A stretch of DNA of 46,798 nt from the NCBI GenBank assembly GCA_003388555.1, contig QQVD01000063.1, positions 1 to 46,798 on the forward strand, written 5' to 3'. Below, in pieces: positions 24,838 to 33,087 of the stretch (its first letter is position 1; the number at the start of each line of letters is the position of its first letter). The translations under genes and the position numbers were made by a program. The notes beneath the pieces are model-generated. The model did not search any database, had not been told where the DNA came from, and saw only the letters and a program-made list of their open reading frames with translations. Origin of the DNA: Acidobacteriota bacterium. Lineage in GTDB: Bacteria; Acidobacteriota; Thermoanaerobaculia; Multivoradales; Multivoraceae.

Positions 24838-27014
24838 GGCGCCTCGCGGACCACCAGCAGGCCGCGTTCGAAGAACAGGTGCAGGACGCGCTGCAGCTCG
24901 GCCTCGCTCATCGACCCCTCGGCGAGCTGCTGCAGCTCCCGATAGCTCTCCGCCCGAGCCAGCCAGTCGCTGACCGAGATGTCGGCGCGGCTCACCGGCT
25001 CGAGGCGGTGGAAACGCTCCGTCTTGATCAGCTCGGCGCCGGCCTCGAGGTGTTCGACGAACGCGTCGCGGGTGGGGATCTCCTCGGGGCCGAGGGCTCC
25101 CGAGGTGTCGGCGATCTCGTCGGATCCGGCGCCAGGCTCGACGACGGCCTCCGTTGCCGGCTCGTCGGATGCCGCCTCGGCCGCCTGCTGCGATGCCGGC
25201 GGCTCGGGCGCCTGCTCGCTGCGCTCGCTGGCGAGCGCAGCGCCGAGATCCGGCTCCTTGGAGCCCTTCCGCGTCTCGCCGCTCAGCTGCTGCGGCACCT
25301 CGTCGAGGCTCAGGGGACGGGTCGGGCGTGCGCTGACGAACGGGGACTTCTGCTTCATCCTCTCCGCCGCGGCCTTCTGCAGCTCGGAGGTGCGAAGGCC
25401 ACCGGGCGCCGTCTCCTCCTGCCAGTCGAAGGCGGGGCTCGTGCCACCTCGCGAAGAGGTCCGTGTCCGCTCCCTGCCCCTGGCCGCCTCGCCCTCGCCC
25501 TCGCCATCCAGCACGCCGTCGACACCGGTCTTCTCGCTGAACTCCTCGCCGCGTCCCTCGCGGGCCGCCGCGATCGCCTCCTGGCTCAGCGGCACGAAGC
25601 CGCTCGGCGACTCGCCATCGTCGTCTTCCGCCGCTGCCGGACCGGGGTCCGGCGGCGCGGCGCCCAGCGGCCCGTCGTCTGTCGAGGAGCTGGCCTCGCC
25701 GCGGTCGCGCTGGGCGAGCGGGATCACGTCCGGCGGGATCACCAGACCCGGCTGCGCGGTGTCGTCCTCGTGGCCGACCGGCGCGTCCGCCTCTGCGGAT
25801 TCGTCCTCGACGCCGGTCAGATCGAGATCGAACCCGTCCTCCGCCGGTGGGTCGACCTCGACGCCATCCGACTCGCCGGCCGCCCCGGCCGTGGCGGCGT
25901 CCTCCTCGACCAACGGCACCACCGTCTCCTCACGATCCGAGGCACCGGCGCCGGGCGGCAGCGAGCTCGGATCGATGTGCAGGGCCAGGGTCTCCTCGCC
26001 GTCACTCACCGGCGGCGTCGGACGCTGGGAGGGCTCCGCGCCGACCTCGCGCTCGCCGGACGGCGCGCGCGGCGGCGCGACGATCGGCCCGCCGCCATCG
26101 TCATCCACCGGCTCGCCGGCGCCCGCGTCGCTGACGGCTGTCTCTGTGCTGGCCTCGCGTGGCGGGACGGCGACGCCGTCGACGTCCTCCCCGGCTCCCT
26201 GCCGAGCCGCCAGCTCGAGTCGCATCAGGGCGTCGTTGGCGACCCGATTGGCGCTCAAAACCAGCTCGCGCGCATGGCGCAGCTGGAGCAACGCCTCGGC
26301 GAGACGCTCTTCGACCTCGACCTTGTCGATCTGCACGTCCTCGAGTTGGCGCAGGCGCAGCCGGGTCTCGCTGAGCTCGCGTTCGACCTCGGCGCGCAGA
26401 CGCCGCTCGGTGCGGTTGCGCTCGCTGAGAAGCTCGAGCTGTACCTCCAGGCTGGCGGCGCGCGCTGCGGCCTCGGACTGCTCGCGGTCGGGATCGGCGG
26501 AGCCGTCGAGCGTCTCGGTCGGCGCGCCGGATCCGGCGGCGGAGTCCGCGCCGCCGTCGTCGGGCCCGCCAAGCTCGATCGCCACCCGAGTCGCCTCGAG
26601 CTCGGCGAGGCGCTCGCGCAACGCCGAGACCCGGGCCTCGAGCGCGCCGCGCGATCCGAGGTCCGCTTCGGCGCTCTCGCGCTCGAAGGCCTCGACGAAC
26701 GGCTCGACCAATCTCTCGAGGTCGACGCCGACGACCTTCGGCACTCCGAGGAACCTGAGCGCCATGCCCGACAGCCCCTCTTCGCTGAGCTCGAGGCGCA
26801 CCACCTCGGACTGCAGGCTCAGTGGCTCGGCCTGCGGACGGTGGATCTGCACCTCGAGACGCGATCCGACCGGGAGCGTGCGCTCGGTGCGCACGAACAG
26901 ACCGCCGGCCGAGAGGTTCTCCAGGAACTCGTCGCGAGCGCCCTCCCCGCCCTGCAGCTGGACCCGTACGCTGGGGAAGTGGGCGCGCGGATGGCGTCGG
27001 CGGTTGCGGCTCAC
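24834..27014 (-). CDS. PilZ-domain protein with coiled coil and long acidic region
   Basis: PilZ domains bind cyclic di-GMP. The N-terminal ~110 residues read RRRHPRAHFPSVRVQL, then ENLSAGGLFVRTERTLPVGSRLEVQI, containing an R-x(4)R-type start and an (D/N)xSxxG motif (NLSAGG), as in ligand-binding PilZ proteins. A coiled coil follows at roughly 140-300, then about 300 residues of Asp/Glu/Pro/Ser-rich low complexity, and a small C-terminal helical domain (DISVSDWLARAESYRELQQLAEGSMSEAELQRVLHLFFERGLLVV). The GTG at 27014 is chosen because it directly precedes the PilZ domain; GTG at 27149 is possible. Downstream partners or role are unknown. Confidence 0.75.
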   Translation of the reverse strand: MSRNRRRHPRAHFPSVRVQLQGGEGARDEFLENLSAGGLFVRTERTLPVGSRLEVQIHRPQAEPLSLQSEVVRLELSEEGLSGMALRFLGVPKVVGVDLERLVEPFVEAFERESAEADLGSRGALEARVSALRERLAELEATRVAIELGGPDDGGADSAAGSGAPTETLDGSADPDREQSEAAARAASLEVQLELLSERNRTERRLRAEVERELSETRLRLRQLEDVQIDKVEVEERLAEALLQLRHARELVLSANRVANDALMRLELAARQGAGEDVDGVAVPPREASTETAVSDAGAGEPVDDDGGGPIVAPPRAPSGEREVGAEPSQRPTPPVSDGEETLALHIDPSSLPPGAGASDREETVVPLVEEDAATAGAAGESDGVEVDPPAEDGFDLDLTGVEDESAEADAPVGHEDDTAQPGLVIPPDVIPLAQRDRGEASSSTDDGPLGAAPPDPGPAAAEDDDGESPSGFVPLSQEAIAAAREGRGEEFSEKTGVDGVLDGEGEGEAARGRERTRTSSRGGTSPAFDWQEETAPGGLRTSELQKAAAERMKQKSPFVSARPTRPLSLDEVPQQLSGETRKGSKEPDLGAALASERSEQAPEPPASQQAAEAASDEPATEAVVEPGAGSDEIADTSGALGPEEIPTRDAFVEHLEAGAELIKTERFHRLEPVSRADISVSDWLARAESYRELQQLAEGSMSEAELQRVLHLFFERGLLVVREAP

Positions 27015-27168
27015 GGCGGTGCTCGGGAGGCGTTCGATCGTCGGGTATCGGTGGGACGCCGCATGATGACACAGCACCCCGGCCCGGGGCAGCGCCGCGA
27101 GCGGCCGGATCGACCGACGCGGAGCCACCGAGTCCGCGACGGCGGCCACTGCCGGCTGGCGCCCGGCC

Positions 27169-29124
27169 TCAGCCGCCCTGCTCGATCACTGTCGGACCGT
27201 CCAGCACGACGCGTCCCGGATCGACCGACTGCCGGGTCCCGTCGCTCCACAGCACGTCGACCGAGTCGATGGTCGTGCGCGGCCCGAGGCCGAAGACGAT
27301 CGGCAGCTCGGACTGGCTCTGGTAGGAGCGCGCCGGCTGCACGGTACGGCGCAGCTCGAGGTCGCCGCTGCGCAGCACCACGGTGCTGCCGATCGCGTCG
27401 GTGCTCACCGAGGCGCCGTCGCCGCGCAGCTCCAGGCGCACCCAGTGATGGCCGAGCTGCTGGTCGTTGCGCACCAGGTAGGGCCGGTCGCCGGTCTGCA
27501 GAAGCACGACGTCGAGGTCGCCGTCGAGGTCGATGTCGGCGTAGGCCGAGCCGCGACCGACGATCTTCTCGGCCAGTGCGCCGGCCTGCTCGACCTCGAG
27601 GTAGAGGCGCGAGCCTTCGGCGCCGGCGTTCCAGAACAACTGCGCCGACTGCCGGTACTCCTGGCTCGGATCGATCGAGTGGATCTCGTTCTCGAGATGG
27701 CCGTTGGCCTGCAGCAGATCGAGTCGGCCATCGAGGTCGTAGTCGAAGAAGAAGACGCCGAAGGAGAGCACGCGGCGCGACGGTGCGCCGAGACCGGCTC
27801 CGATCGCCTCGTCGGCGAAGAGCTCCGCGGACCCCTGGCTGACGTAGAAGGACGACATCTCGTTGGCGAAGTTGCCGATCGCGAAGGCGAGGTCGGAGTC
27901 GCCGCGCGGATGGGCGGAATCGATGCCCATGGCGCCGGTGGCGTTGCCGTCGCGCCCGTAGGCGACGCCGAGCAGCTCGCCGACCTCCTCGAATGTGCCG
28001 TCGCCGAGGTTGCGGAAGAGGAAGTTCTGCACCGTGTCGTTGGCGACCATCAGGTCGATCCACCCGTCACCGTCTATGACGGCCGGCGACCCGCCGAGCG
28101 ACTTGGCGACCGGCAGTCCGGTCGCCGGGTTGACCACGTGCAGGCCGGCCTGCTCCGCGACAGGAGTGAAGCGCACCGGTCCGCCGGCCTCCGCGGCGCC
28201 GTCGTTGCGGTAGAGGTAGGGGAAGGTGCCCTGGTAGTTGACCGGCGGTCCGTACGCGCGTTCGTTGCCGGTGAGGGTGTAGTTGATCTCGCGATCGATC
28301 TGCGGCGACCAGCGCACGTAGTTGCCGACGAACAGGTCGAGGTCGCCGTCGCGGTCGTAGTCGAGGAAGGCGGAGCTCGAGCTCCACTCCGCGGGATCGC
28401 CGCCGAGACCCGAGGCCTCGGTCTCGTCGACGAAACGACGGCCGCCGCCGGGAGCCGCGACGTTGCGCAGGAAACGGTTGGTGCCCACCGCGGCGACGAA
28501 GACGTCGGGAAAACCGTCGCCGTCGACGTCGCCCACCGCGACACCGGTGCCGTACAGGTGCAGATCGATGCCCCGCTCTCGCGCCTCGTCGCGGAAGCTC
28601 CCGCTGCCGTCGTTGACGTACAGGGCAGTGCGCGCCGGATCGCGATCCGGTCCCTGGTCCCAGCTACGCGAGTTGACCAGCAGCAGATCCTGGTCGCCGT
28701 CACGGTCGAAGTCGAGGAAGGCGCCGCCGCCGCCCATGGTCTCGGGCAGCAACCTCTCTCCGAGCGCGCCGTTGCTGTGCACGAAGTCGATGCCGGCCGC
28801 CGCGGTGACGTCGACCCAGGCGACTGTGGGCGGAATCACCTCGGAGCCTTCGGCCGCCGGAGCCTCCGGCGCCGCGGCGGCGATCTCGCTGTCGGGGCCC
28901 ATGGAGCGCGGCCGGTTGACCCAGAGCAGGCCGGCTGCCACGACGGCGGCGATCGCCGCCAGCGCCCAGGCAGAGCGTCGCAGTGCGACGCCGATCACCG
29001 CGTCGTCCTGCTCCTCTTCCTCCAGCTCGCCGGGGGCCGACCGCTCGACCTCCTCGAGGTCCTCCGAGCGAGCCCCATCGCGCTCGTCGGCTGCCGCCAT
29101 TCCGTCCCGCTGTTCCCGACTCAT
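27169..29124 (-). CDS. CRTAC1-type FG-GAP/VCBS repeat protein with ASPIC/UnbV domain
   Basis: The product has about 651 residues: an acidic cytoplasmic head, one membrane anchor (ALAAIAAVVAAGLLWVN), then a beta-propeller-like series of FG-GAP/VCBS repeats with calcium-binding DxDxDG loops (DFDRDGDQDLLLVN, DVDGDGFPDVFVA, DYDRDGDLDLFVG, DYDLDGRLDLLQANG, DIDLDGDLDVVLL) and a C-terminal ASPIC/UnbV domain (GSTVVLRSGDLELRRTVQP...SELPIVFGLGPRTTIDSVDVLWSDG). Start ATG at 29124 overlaps the cytochrome stop (ATGA) with GGAG upstream. The pair suggests both act at the outer face of the inner membrane. The function of this family is not established. Confidence 0.88.
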   Translation of the reverse strand: MSREQRDGMAAADERDGARSEDLEEVERSAPGELEEEEQDDAVIGVALRRSAWALAAIAAVVAAGLLWVNRPRSMGPDSEIAAAAPEAPAAEGSEVIPPTVAWVDVTAAAGIDFVHSNGALGERLLPETMGGGGAFLDFDRDGDQDLLLVNSRSWDQGPDRDPARTALYVNDGSGSFRDEARERGIDLHLYGTGVAVGDVDGDGFPDVFVAAVGTNRFLRNVAAPGGGRRFVDETEASGLGGDPAEWSSSSAFLDYDRDGDLDLFVGNYVRWSPQIDREINYTLTGNERAYGPPVNYQGTFPYLYRNDGAAEAGGPVRFTPVAEQAGLHVVNPATGLPVAKSLGGSPAVIDGDGWIDLMVANDTVQNFLFRNLGDGTFEEVGELLGVAYGRDGNATGAMGIDSAHPRGDSDLAFAIGNFANEMSSFYVSQGSAELFADEAIGAGLGAPSRRVLSFGVFFFDYDLDGRLDLLQANGHLENEIHSIDPSQEYRQSAQLFWNAGAEGSRLYLEVEQAGALAEKIVGRGSAYADIDLDGDLDVVLLQTGDRPYLVRNDQQLGHHWVRLELRGDGASVSTDAIGSTVVLRSGDLELRRTVQPARSYQSQSELPIVFGLGPRTTIDSVDVLWSDGTRQSVDPGRVVLDGPTVIEQGG

Positions 29125-32100
29125 CGCTGTTCTCCTTCGCCGGCCAAACCGCGCGGTGCCGGCGGCGAACCGGCCCCGCCGCCCGCGACCGGAGTCGCCA
29201 TCGCAGCTGGCTCGGCGGCGGCCGCGAGCTGATCCGTCGCTGCCCCCTTCGCCTCGAGCCGGGCCGCCACGGTGGCGGTCGGGCGGGCGACCTCGAGGGA
29301 GAAGGGATCCTCGGTGAAACCGAGGCTCTCCTCGCGATTGAGCTGGTAGACGACGATCGCGTTCGCCGCGGCGTCGGCAGCCGGATCGTTGCGCCGGGCG
29401 ACGGCGATGGCAATGTCGCGGGCATTGTCGTCGAGCTTGTACTTCGCGTACAGCTCGCGGTGGCGCGCAGCGTCCTCCGGCTGCTCGAGCTGGCGGTAGA
29501 CGAGGTCGAGATTGAAGTGCGCGGTGGCGTTCTCGGGGTCGATCTCGAGCGCGGCGCGGAACTGCGACGCCGAGTCCTCGAGCAGCTCGCGACGACGCTC
29601 GGCGCGCCCCGGGCCGCGTTCGCTCTTGGCGCGCTCGAACAGGGTCTGACCGAGCTCGTTGAGCACCCGGTAGTCCTTCGAGAAGTCGAAGCCCCTGCGC
29701 CGCAGCTCGGCGCTCGACGAGGTGGTGATCGAGCGGAAGTTGTCGATCGCCTCGTCGAGGAAGCCGTTCTGCTTGTTGACCAGGCCAGTGAACCACGCCA
29801 CGTTCCACGGCGGTGCCGGCGGGTCGAAGGCGGCAGCCCGCTGCAGCGCCTCGATCGCCTCGTCCTGCACCGTGCCCTGCGCCAGGTAGACGCGCGCCAG
29901 GTTGAGCGGGCCGTCCGGCCGACCGAGGCGCTCGACCTCGCGGAACGCCTCCTCGGCGCCGCGCAGCTCGCCGACGCTGCCGCCTCCCTTGCGCAGGAGC
30001 CCGATCCCGTAGTCGTTCCAGCGCTGCCACAGCGGGATGTCGACGTCGGCGACGGTGATCGGAGCCAGGCCGCGACCCACCGGGAGCTCGACCCGATCGG
30101 TCGCCAGCGTCATCACCGGCAGCTCGTTGCGGTAGCCCTCGCCGTAGACGTGGCGCATGTAGGTGGTGTCGAACTTGCGGTAGTGCAGCGTCGCCTCGAG
30201 CTCGAGCGGGCCTGTCAGGCCAGGCGGCAGATCGAGCCGGTAGTGCACCACGTCGGCGGCGCCGGGGGGGATCTGGTTGTTGTAGAGCGGCACGAAGATG
30301 TCCTGGGCGTTGCGCCGGTCGATGCGGCGCCCTTCGCGATCGAGCATGTAGACGTTGACGAAGTGCGACCACGGGTCGACCGCTCCGTCCTCTCCCATGC
30401 CGCCGCTGCGGCCGATCACGTCGCCGCCGCTGCGCGCCGTCAGCTCGAGCCAGATCTCATTGGAGTCCGCCGTGCCCTGGGTGAACAGGTGCCCCATCTT
30501 GACCGTGCGCACCACCACCTCGACCAGCACCGAGCCGCCCGGCTCGAGGGCCGGCAGCTGCGGCCGCAGCGGCGCGACGAGCTCGTCGTCGATCGTGCCG
30601 CCCGGCTTGAGACCGAAGATGTCGACCCGCATCACGCCGTCGTTGAAGGCGACGTGCTCCGCGATCACCGCTTCGACCGTCTCCTCGGGCACGTCGATCA
30701 CGTCGACCAGCCCGATCACCGCCGTGTTGGCGGACGGGAAGAGATGGTTGTGCACCGACAGCACGTCGCCATCGAACCGCTTGGCGCCGAAGTCGTCGGA
30801 CTCCTCGAGCGGCATGTGGCAGCCGTTGCAGTTCGACTGCGCCGTCTCGGGGTAGTAGAAGCTGCCGACGCCATGGCCGGAGACGCCGCTGAGCAGGAAG
30901 GCATCGTAGTGGTTCTGCCCCCGCAGCCACTTGTACCCGTTGAGCTCCTCCGGCAGGTGCACCTTGTGGCAGGTCGAGCAGAACTCGGTACTCTGGTGCA
31001 GCGGCTTGAGAAAGGTCTTCCGATGCAGCTCGGGCTTGGACTTGACCAGCTGCTCGTTGACCCACCGTAGAGCGGCGCTGTCCGAGAAGGCGAACGGATA
31101 GTGCTGCGGTTCCTCGATCGTGTAGTCGGCGTTGCCGCGCGGTGAGTTGACGTGGGTGATCGAGTGGCACACGGTGCAGGTGATGCCGGCGTGCGCGGTC
31201 GGATCGCTGACGTCGTCGAACTCCGGGTCGTCGAAACGGCCGCTGAAGAACGGCACCGGATCGTGGCAGCCCGCACACCAGCGGGAGGCCTGCAGCGAGC
31301 CGTCCCGGGCCAGCGCCATCTCGCGGGTCTCGCGTACCGAAGTCAGGTACGGCGGGTTGTTGAAGCTGCTCAGCCGGTGCACGCTGCTGCTCCACGCGTC
31401 GTGCACGTCCGGGTGGCAGCTCTGGCAGTACTCGGTGTTGCCGAGCACGTCGGCCGGAATGAAGTTGCCGGTGGCGGTGCGGGCGAGCGACGGGAAGAAG
31501 TACTGCTCGCCGCTTGCCGGGCCGACCTCGTTCCAGCGCCTCGGGTCTTGCGCCTGCAGCACCAGCATCACGCCGCCGAGGATCGCGGCAACCACCGCCC
31601 AGCGCACGCCGACGTTCCAGCGGATGCGCGGCCCGGCGAGACGGTGGATGACGAACAGCCAGGCCGCGGCGAGCGGCGACAGCACGTGCAGCCACCAGGA
31701 GACCGAGCGCACCGCGGGAGCGCGCACCTCGACGATGCCTTCGATGCGGGTCAGCACGAGGCCGCTGACGAGCAGCACCAGGGAGACCGCGAAGAGGGCG
31801 TAGCCGACCTTCACCGCGCGCCGGTTCGGCTTGTTCCAGGTGTTGCGCATGTGGCCGGCGCCGAACACCAGGACCGGCACGACCAGCGCCAGGCCGAGCA
31901 CCAGGTGGCCGAGGAACATGAACAGGTAGAACCAGTTCTGGTAGGTGGCGCCGCTCGCCGCTTCGAGCAGGCGCACGCCGAGCAGGTAGACGGCGTTGAC
32001 CGAGAGCAGTGCGAACAGCCCGAAGACCACCGCCAGGACCGGCTTGAGGCGCGGTCCGACGGCCTCCCGGCGCTTGCGGCGAGGCGGCACCGCGGGGCGG

Positions 32101-32126
32101 GGCGGGGTCGCGGGGGTGGTGCTCAT
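29121..32126 (-). CDS. Membrane-anchored pentaheme c-type cytochrome with TPR domain
   Basis: The 1001-residue product has five N-terminal membrane helices (residues ~25-200), then a periplasmic part with five CXXCH heme c sites: CQSCH (~234), CAGCH (~285), CTVCH (~318), CSTCH (~385) and CNGCH (~434). A beta-rich domain follows, then a TPR-like helical C-terminal third (VYLAQGTVQDEAIEALQRAAAFD, SQFRAALEIDPENATAHFNLDLVYRQLEQPEDAARH). The heme part resembles multiheme cytochromes of the NapC/HAO-like or cytochrome c554 type, but no exact subfamily can be named. A role in electron transfer across or outside the membrane is inferred. It heads the run into CRTAC1 (ATGA overlap). Confidence 0.88.
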   Translation of the reverse strand: MSTTPATPPRPAVPPRRKRREAVGPRLKPVLAVVFGLFALLSVNAVYLLGVRLLEAASGATYQNWFYLFMFLGHLVLGLALVVPVLVFGAGHMRNTWNKPNRRAVKVGYALFAVSLVLLVSGLVLTRIEGIVEVRAPAVRSVSWWLHVLSPLAAAWLFVIHRLAGPRIRWNVGVRWAVVAAILGGVMLVLQAQDPRRWNEVGPASGEQYFFPSLARTATGNFIPADVLGNTEYCQSCHPDVHDAWSSSVHRLSSFNNPPYLTSVRETREMALARDGSLQASRWCAGCHDPVPFFSGRFDDPEFDDVSDPTAHAGITCTVCHSITHVNSPRGNADYTIEEPQHYPFAFSDSAALRWVNEQLVKSKPELHRKTFLKPLHQSTEFCSTCHKVHLPEELNGYKWLRGQNHYDAFLLSGVSGHGVGSFYYPETAQSNCNGCHMPLEESDDFGAKRFDGDVLSVHNHLFPSANTAVIGLVDVIDVPEETVEAVIAEHVAFNDGVMRVDIFGLKPGGTIDDELVAPLRPQLPALEPGGSVLVEVVVRTVKMGHLFTQGTADSNEIWLELTARSGGDVIGRSGGMGEDGAVDPWSHFVNVYMLDREGRRIDRRNAQDIFVPLYNNQIPPGAADVVHYRLDLPPGLTGPLELEATLHYRKFDTTYMRHVYGEGYRNELPVMTLATDRVELPVGRGLAPITVADVDIPLWQRWNDYGIGLLRKGGGSVGELRGAEEAFREVERLGRPDGPLNLARVYLAQGTVQDEAIEALQRAAAFDPPAPPWNVAWFTGLVNKQNGFLDEAIDNFRSITTSSSAELRRRGFDFSKDYRVLNELGQTLFERAKSERGPGRAERRRELLEDSASQFRAALEIDPENATAHFNLDLVYRQLEQPEDAARHRELYAKYKLDDNARDIAIAVARRNDPAADAAANAIVVYQLNREESLGFTEDPFSLEVARPTATVAARLEAKGAATDQLAAAAEPAAMATPVAGGGAGSPPAPRGLAGEGEQR

Positions 32127-32140
32127 TTCGGGGCCCTCAT
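32123..32140 (-). CDS. Possible 5-codon leader ORF (MRAPK) coupled to the cytochrome start
   Basis: ATG-AGG-GCC-CCG-AAA-TGA begins five bases after a strong AGGAG (32150-32146) and its TGA overlaps the cytochrome ATG (ATGA). The cytochrome start itself has no good ribosome-binding site. Ribosomes may load on the mini ORF and re-initiate. This could also be chance. Confidence 0.35.
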   Translation of the reverse strand: MRAPK

Positions 32141-32165
32141 CTCGTCTCCTGGGTCTCTGCTCTGT

Positions 32166-32186
32166 GTCTCACCGCGCGTCTCACCG
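32166..32186 (-). promoter_or_regulatory. Direct repeat of CGGTGAGAC, 12 bp apart, upstream of the cytochrome gene
   Basis: GTCTCACCG occurs at 32166-32174 and again at 32178-32186 (plus strand). The pair lies about 40-60 bp before the cytochrome start and could bind a regulator. No promoter hexamers were recognised next to it. Confidence 0.3.
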
Positions 32187-32724
32187 CTTTTCCCCGGCGC
32201 TCGAGGAGCCTCGCCGGAAGGGCGGCGCGTGAACTCCGAGGAACCACCCCCTGTCGGGGCTCGACGCACCCTGGCCTGCAGACCCCCTGCCGCACGCCAC
32301 CGGTCGATCGCGGGTCGCGCCAGCGGGGCCTGCAGCGCCGGGCTGGTGATGGCGCCTCGCATCCGGGCTCCGACGGTGGAGCAATTACCGCGCCGCTCGC
32401 GCCCAACCCGCTCCGCCCGCGAGAGCCGACCCCGCGCGAACGCCACTTCCGCGGCCCCGCCAGGCGATCCGTGGTCCGGCGACGCCTGCCGCCGAGCGCC
32501 GCACCGGGCCAGGCCCGGCCCCTACATCCCGTAGAGCCTACGCCTGACCGTACAATCTATGTGCACCGCACCCGGGCCGAGGCGCGCGAGGCGTGCCGTC
32601 GGTCGATCCGTTCGGCGGGCCGGCGTCCGTGGTGGCCTGGGGCCCGACGAGCGATCCGGCCCCAACGCCTGGCGACACCGGGTGGGGCGACGCCCCGAAA
32701 CGACGCCCCGAACGAGCAAACACC
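32187..32724. other. Intergenic region between divergent cytochrome and clpS genes
   Basis: About 540 bp without a convincing gene. It must hold both divergent promoters. A TACAAT at 32551-32556 on the plus strand is a good -10 candidate for clpS, but its -35 region is poor. The clpS frame is open back to a GTG at 32593, so part of this stretch could be an N-terminal extension. Confidence 0.4.
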
Positions 32725-33060
32725 GTGCCCCGAGATCCCCATCCGAGCCCGGCACCGGTCCGCGAGCGCGTCGTGCAGGCGCGACGGCCTCGCCTCTACC
32801 GGGTGCTGCTGCACAACGACGACTACACGACGATGGAGTTCGTCATCGTCGTCCTGATGCGCTTCTTCGGCAAGTCGGTGGCCGAGGCGACCGAGCTGAT
32901 GTTCCAGGTCCACCTCGAAGGCAGCGCCATCGCCGGGGTGTTCCCGCGCGAGATCGCCGAGACCAAGGTGCGCGAGACGACGCGCGCCGCCGAGGAGGCC
33001 GGCATGCCGCTGCGGGTCACCGCGGAGCCCGATTCGGCGGCTCCCGACGAGGACGACTGA
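32725..33060 (+). CDS. clpS: ClpS, adaptor of the ClpAP protease (N-end rule)
   Basis: ClpS delivers proteins with destabilising N-terminal residues to ClpA. The product (111 residues, normal length) has a short disordered lead and the core [59 protein letters not shown]; the HNDDYT motif and the downstream MFQVHxEG are the ligand pocket signature. GTG at 32725 is chosen to match family length; GTG at 32593 would add a 44-residue non-conserved stretch. No clpA lies next to it in this window; the next gene is convergent, 27 bp away. Confidence 0.9.
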   Translation: MPRDPHPSPAPVRERVVQARRPRLYRVLLHNDDYTTMEFVIVVLMRFFGKSVAEATELMFQVHLEGSAIAGVFPREIAETKVRETTRAAEEAGMPLRVTAEPDSAAPDEDD

Positions 33061-33087
33061 TCCTCCGGCAGCCGAGGTCGCCCGCAG

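Noticed and set aside
24615-27842. Long plus-strand open frame (over 1000 codons) opposite the PilZ gene
   Set aside because: It is antisense to a protein with clear domains and has the Arg/Ala/Gly-rich composition expected from GC-rich shadow frames; similar shadows oppose mfd, murD, the cytochrome and transketolase.
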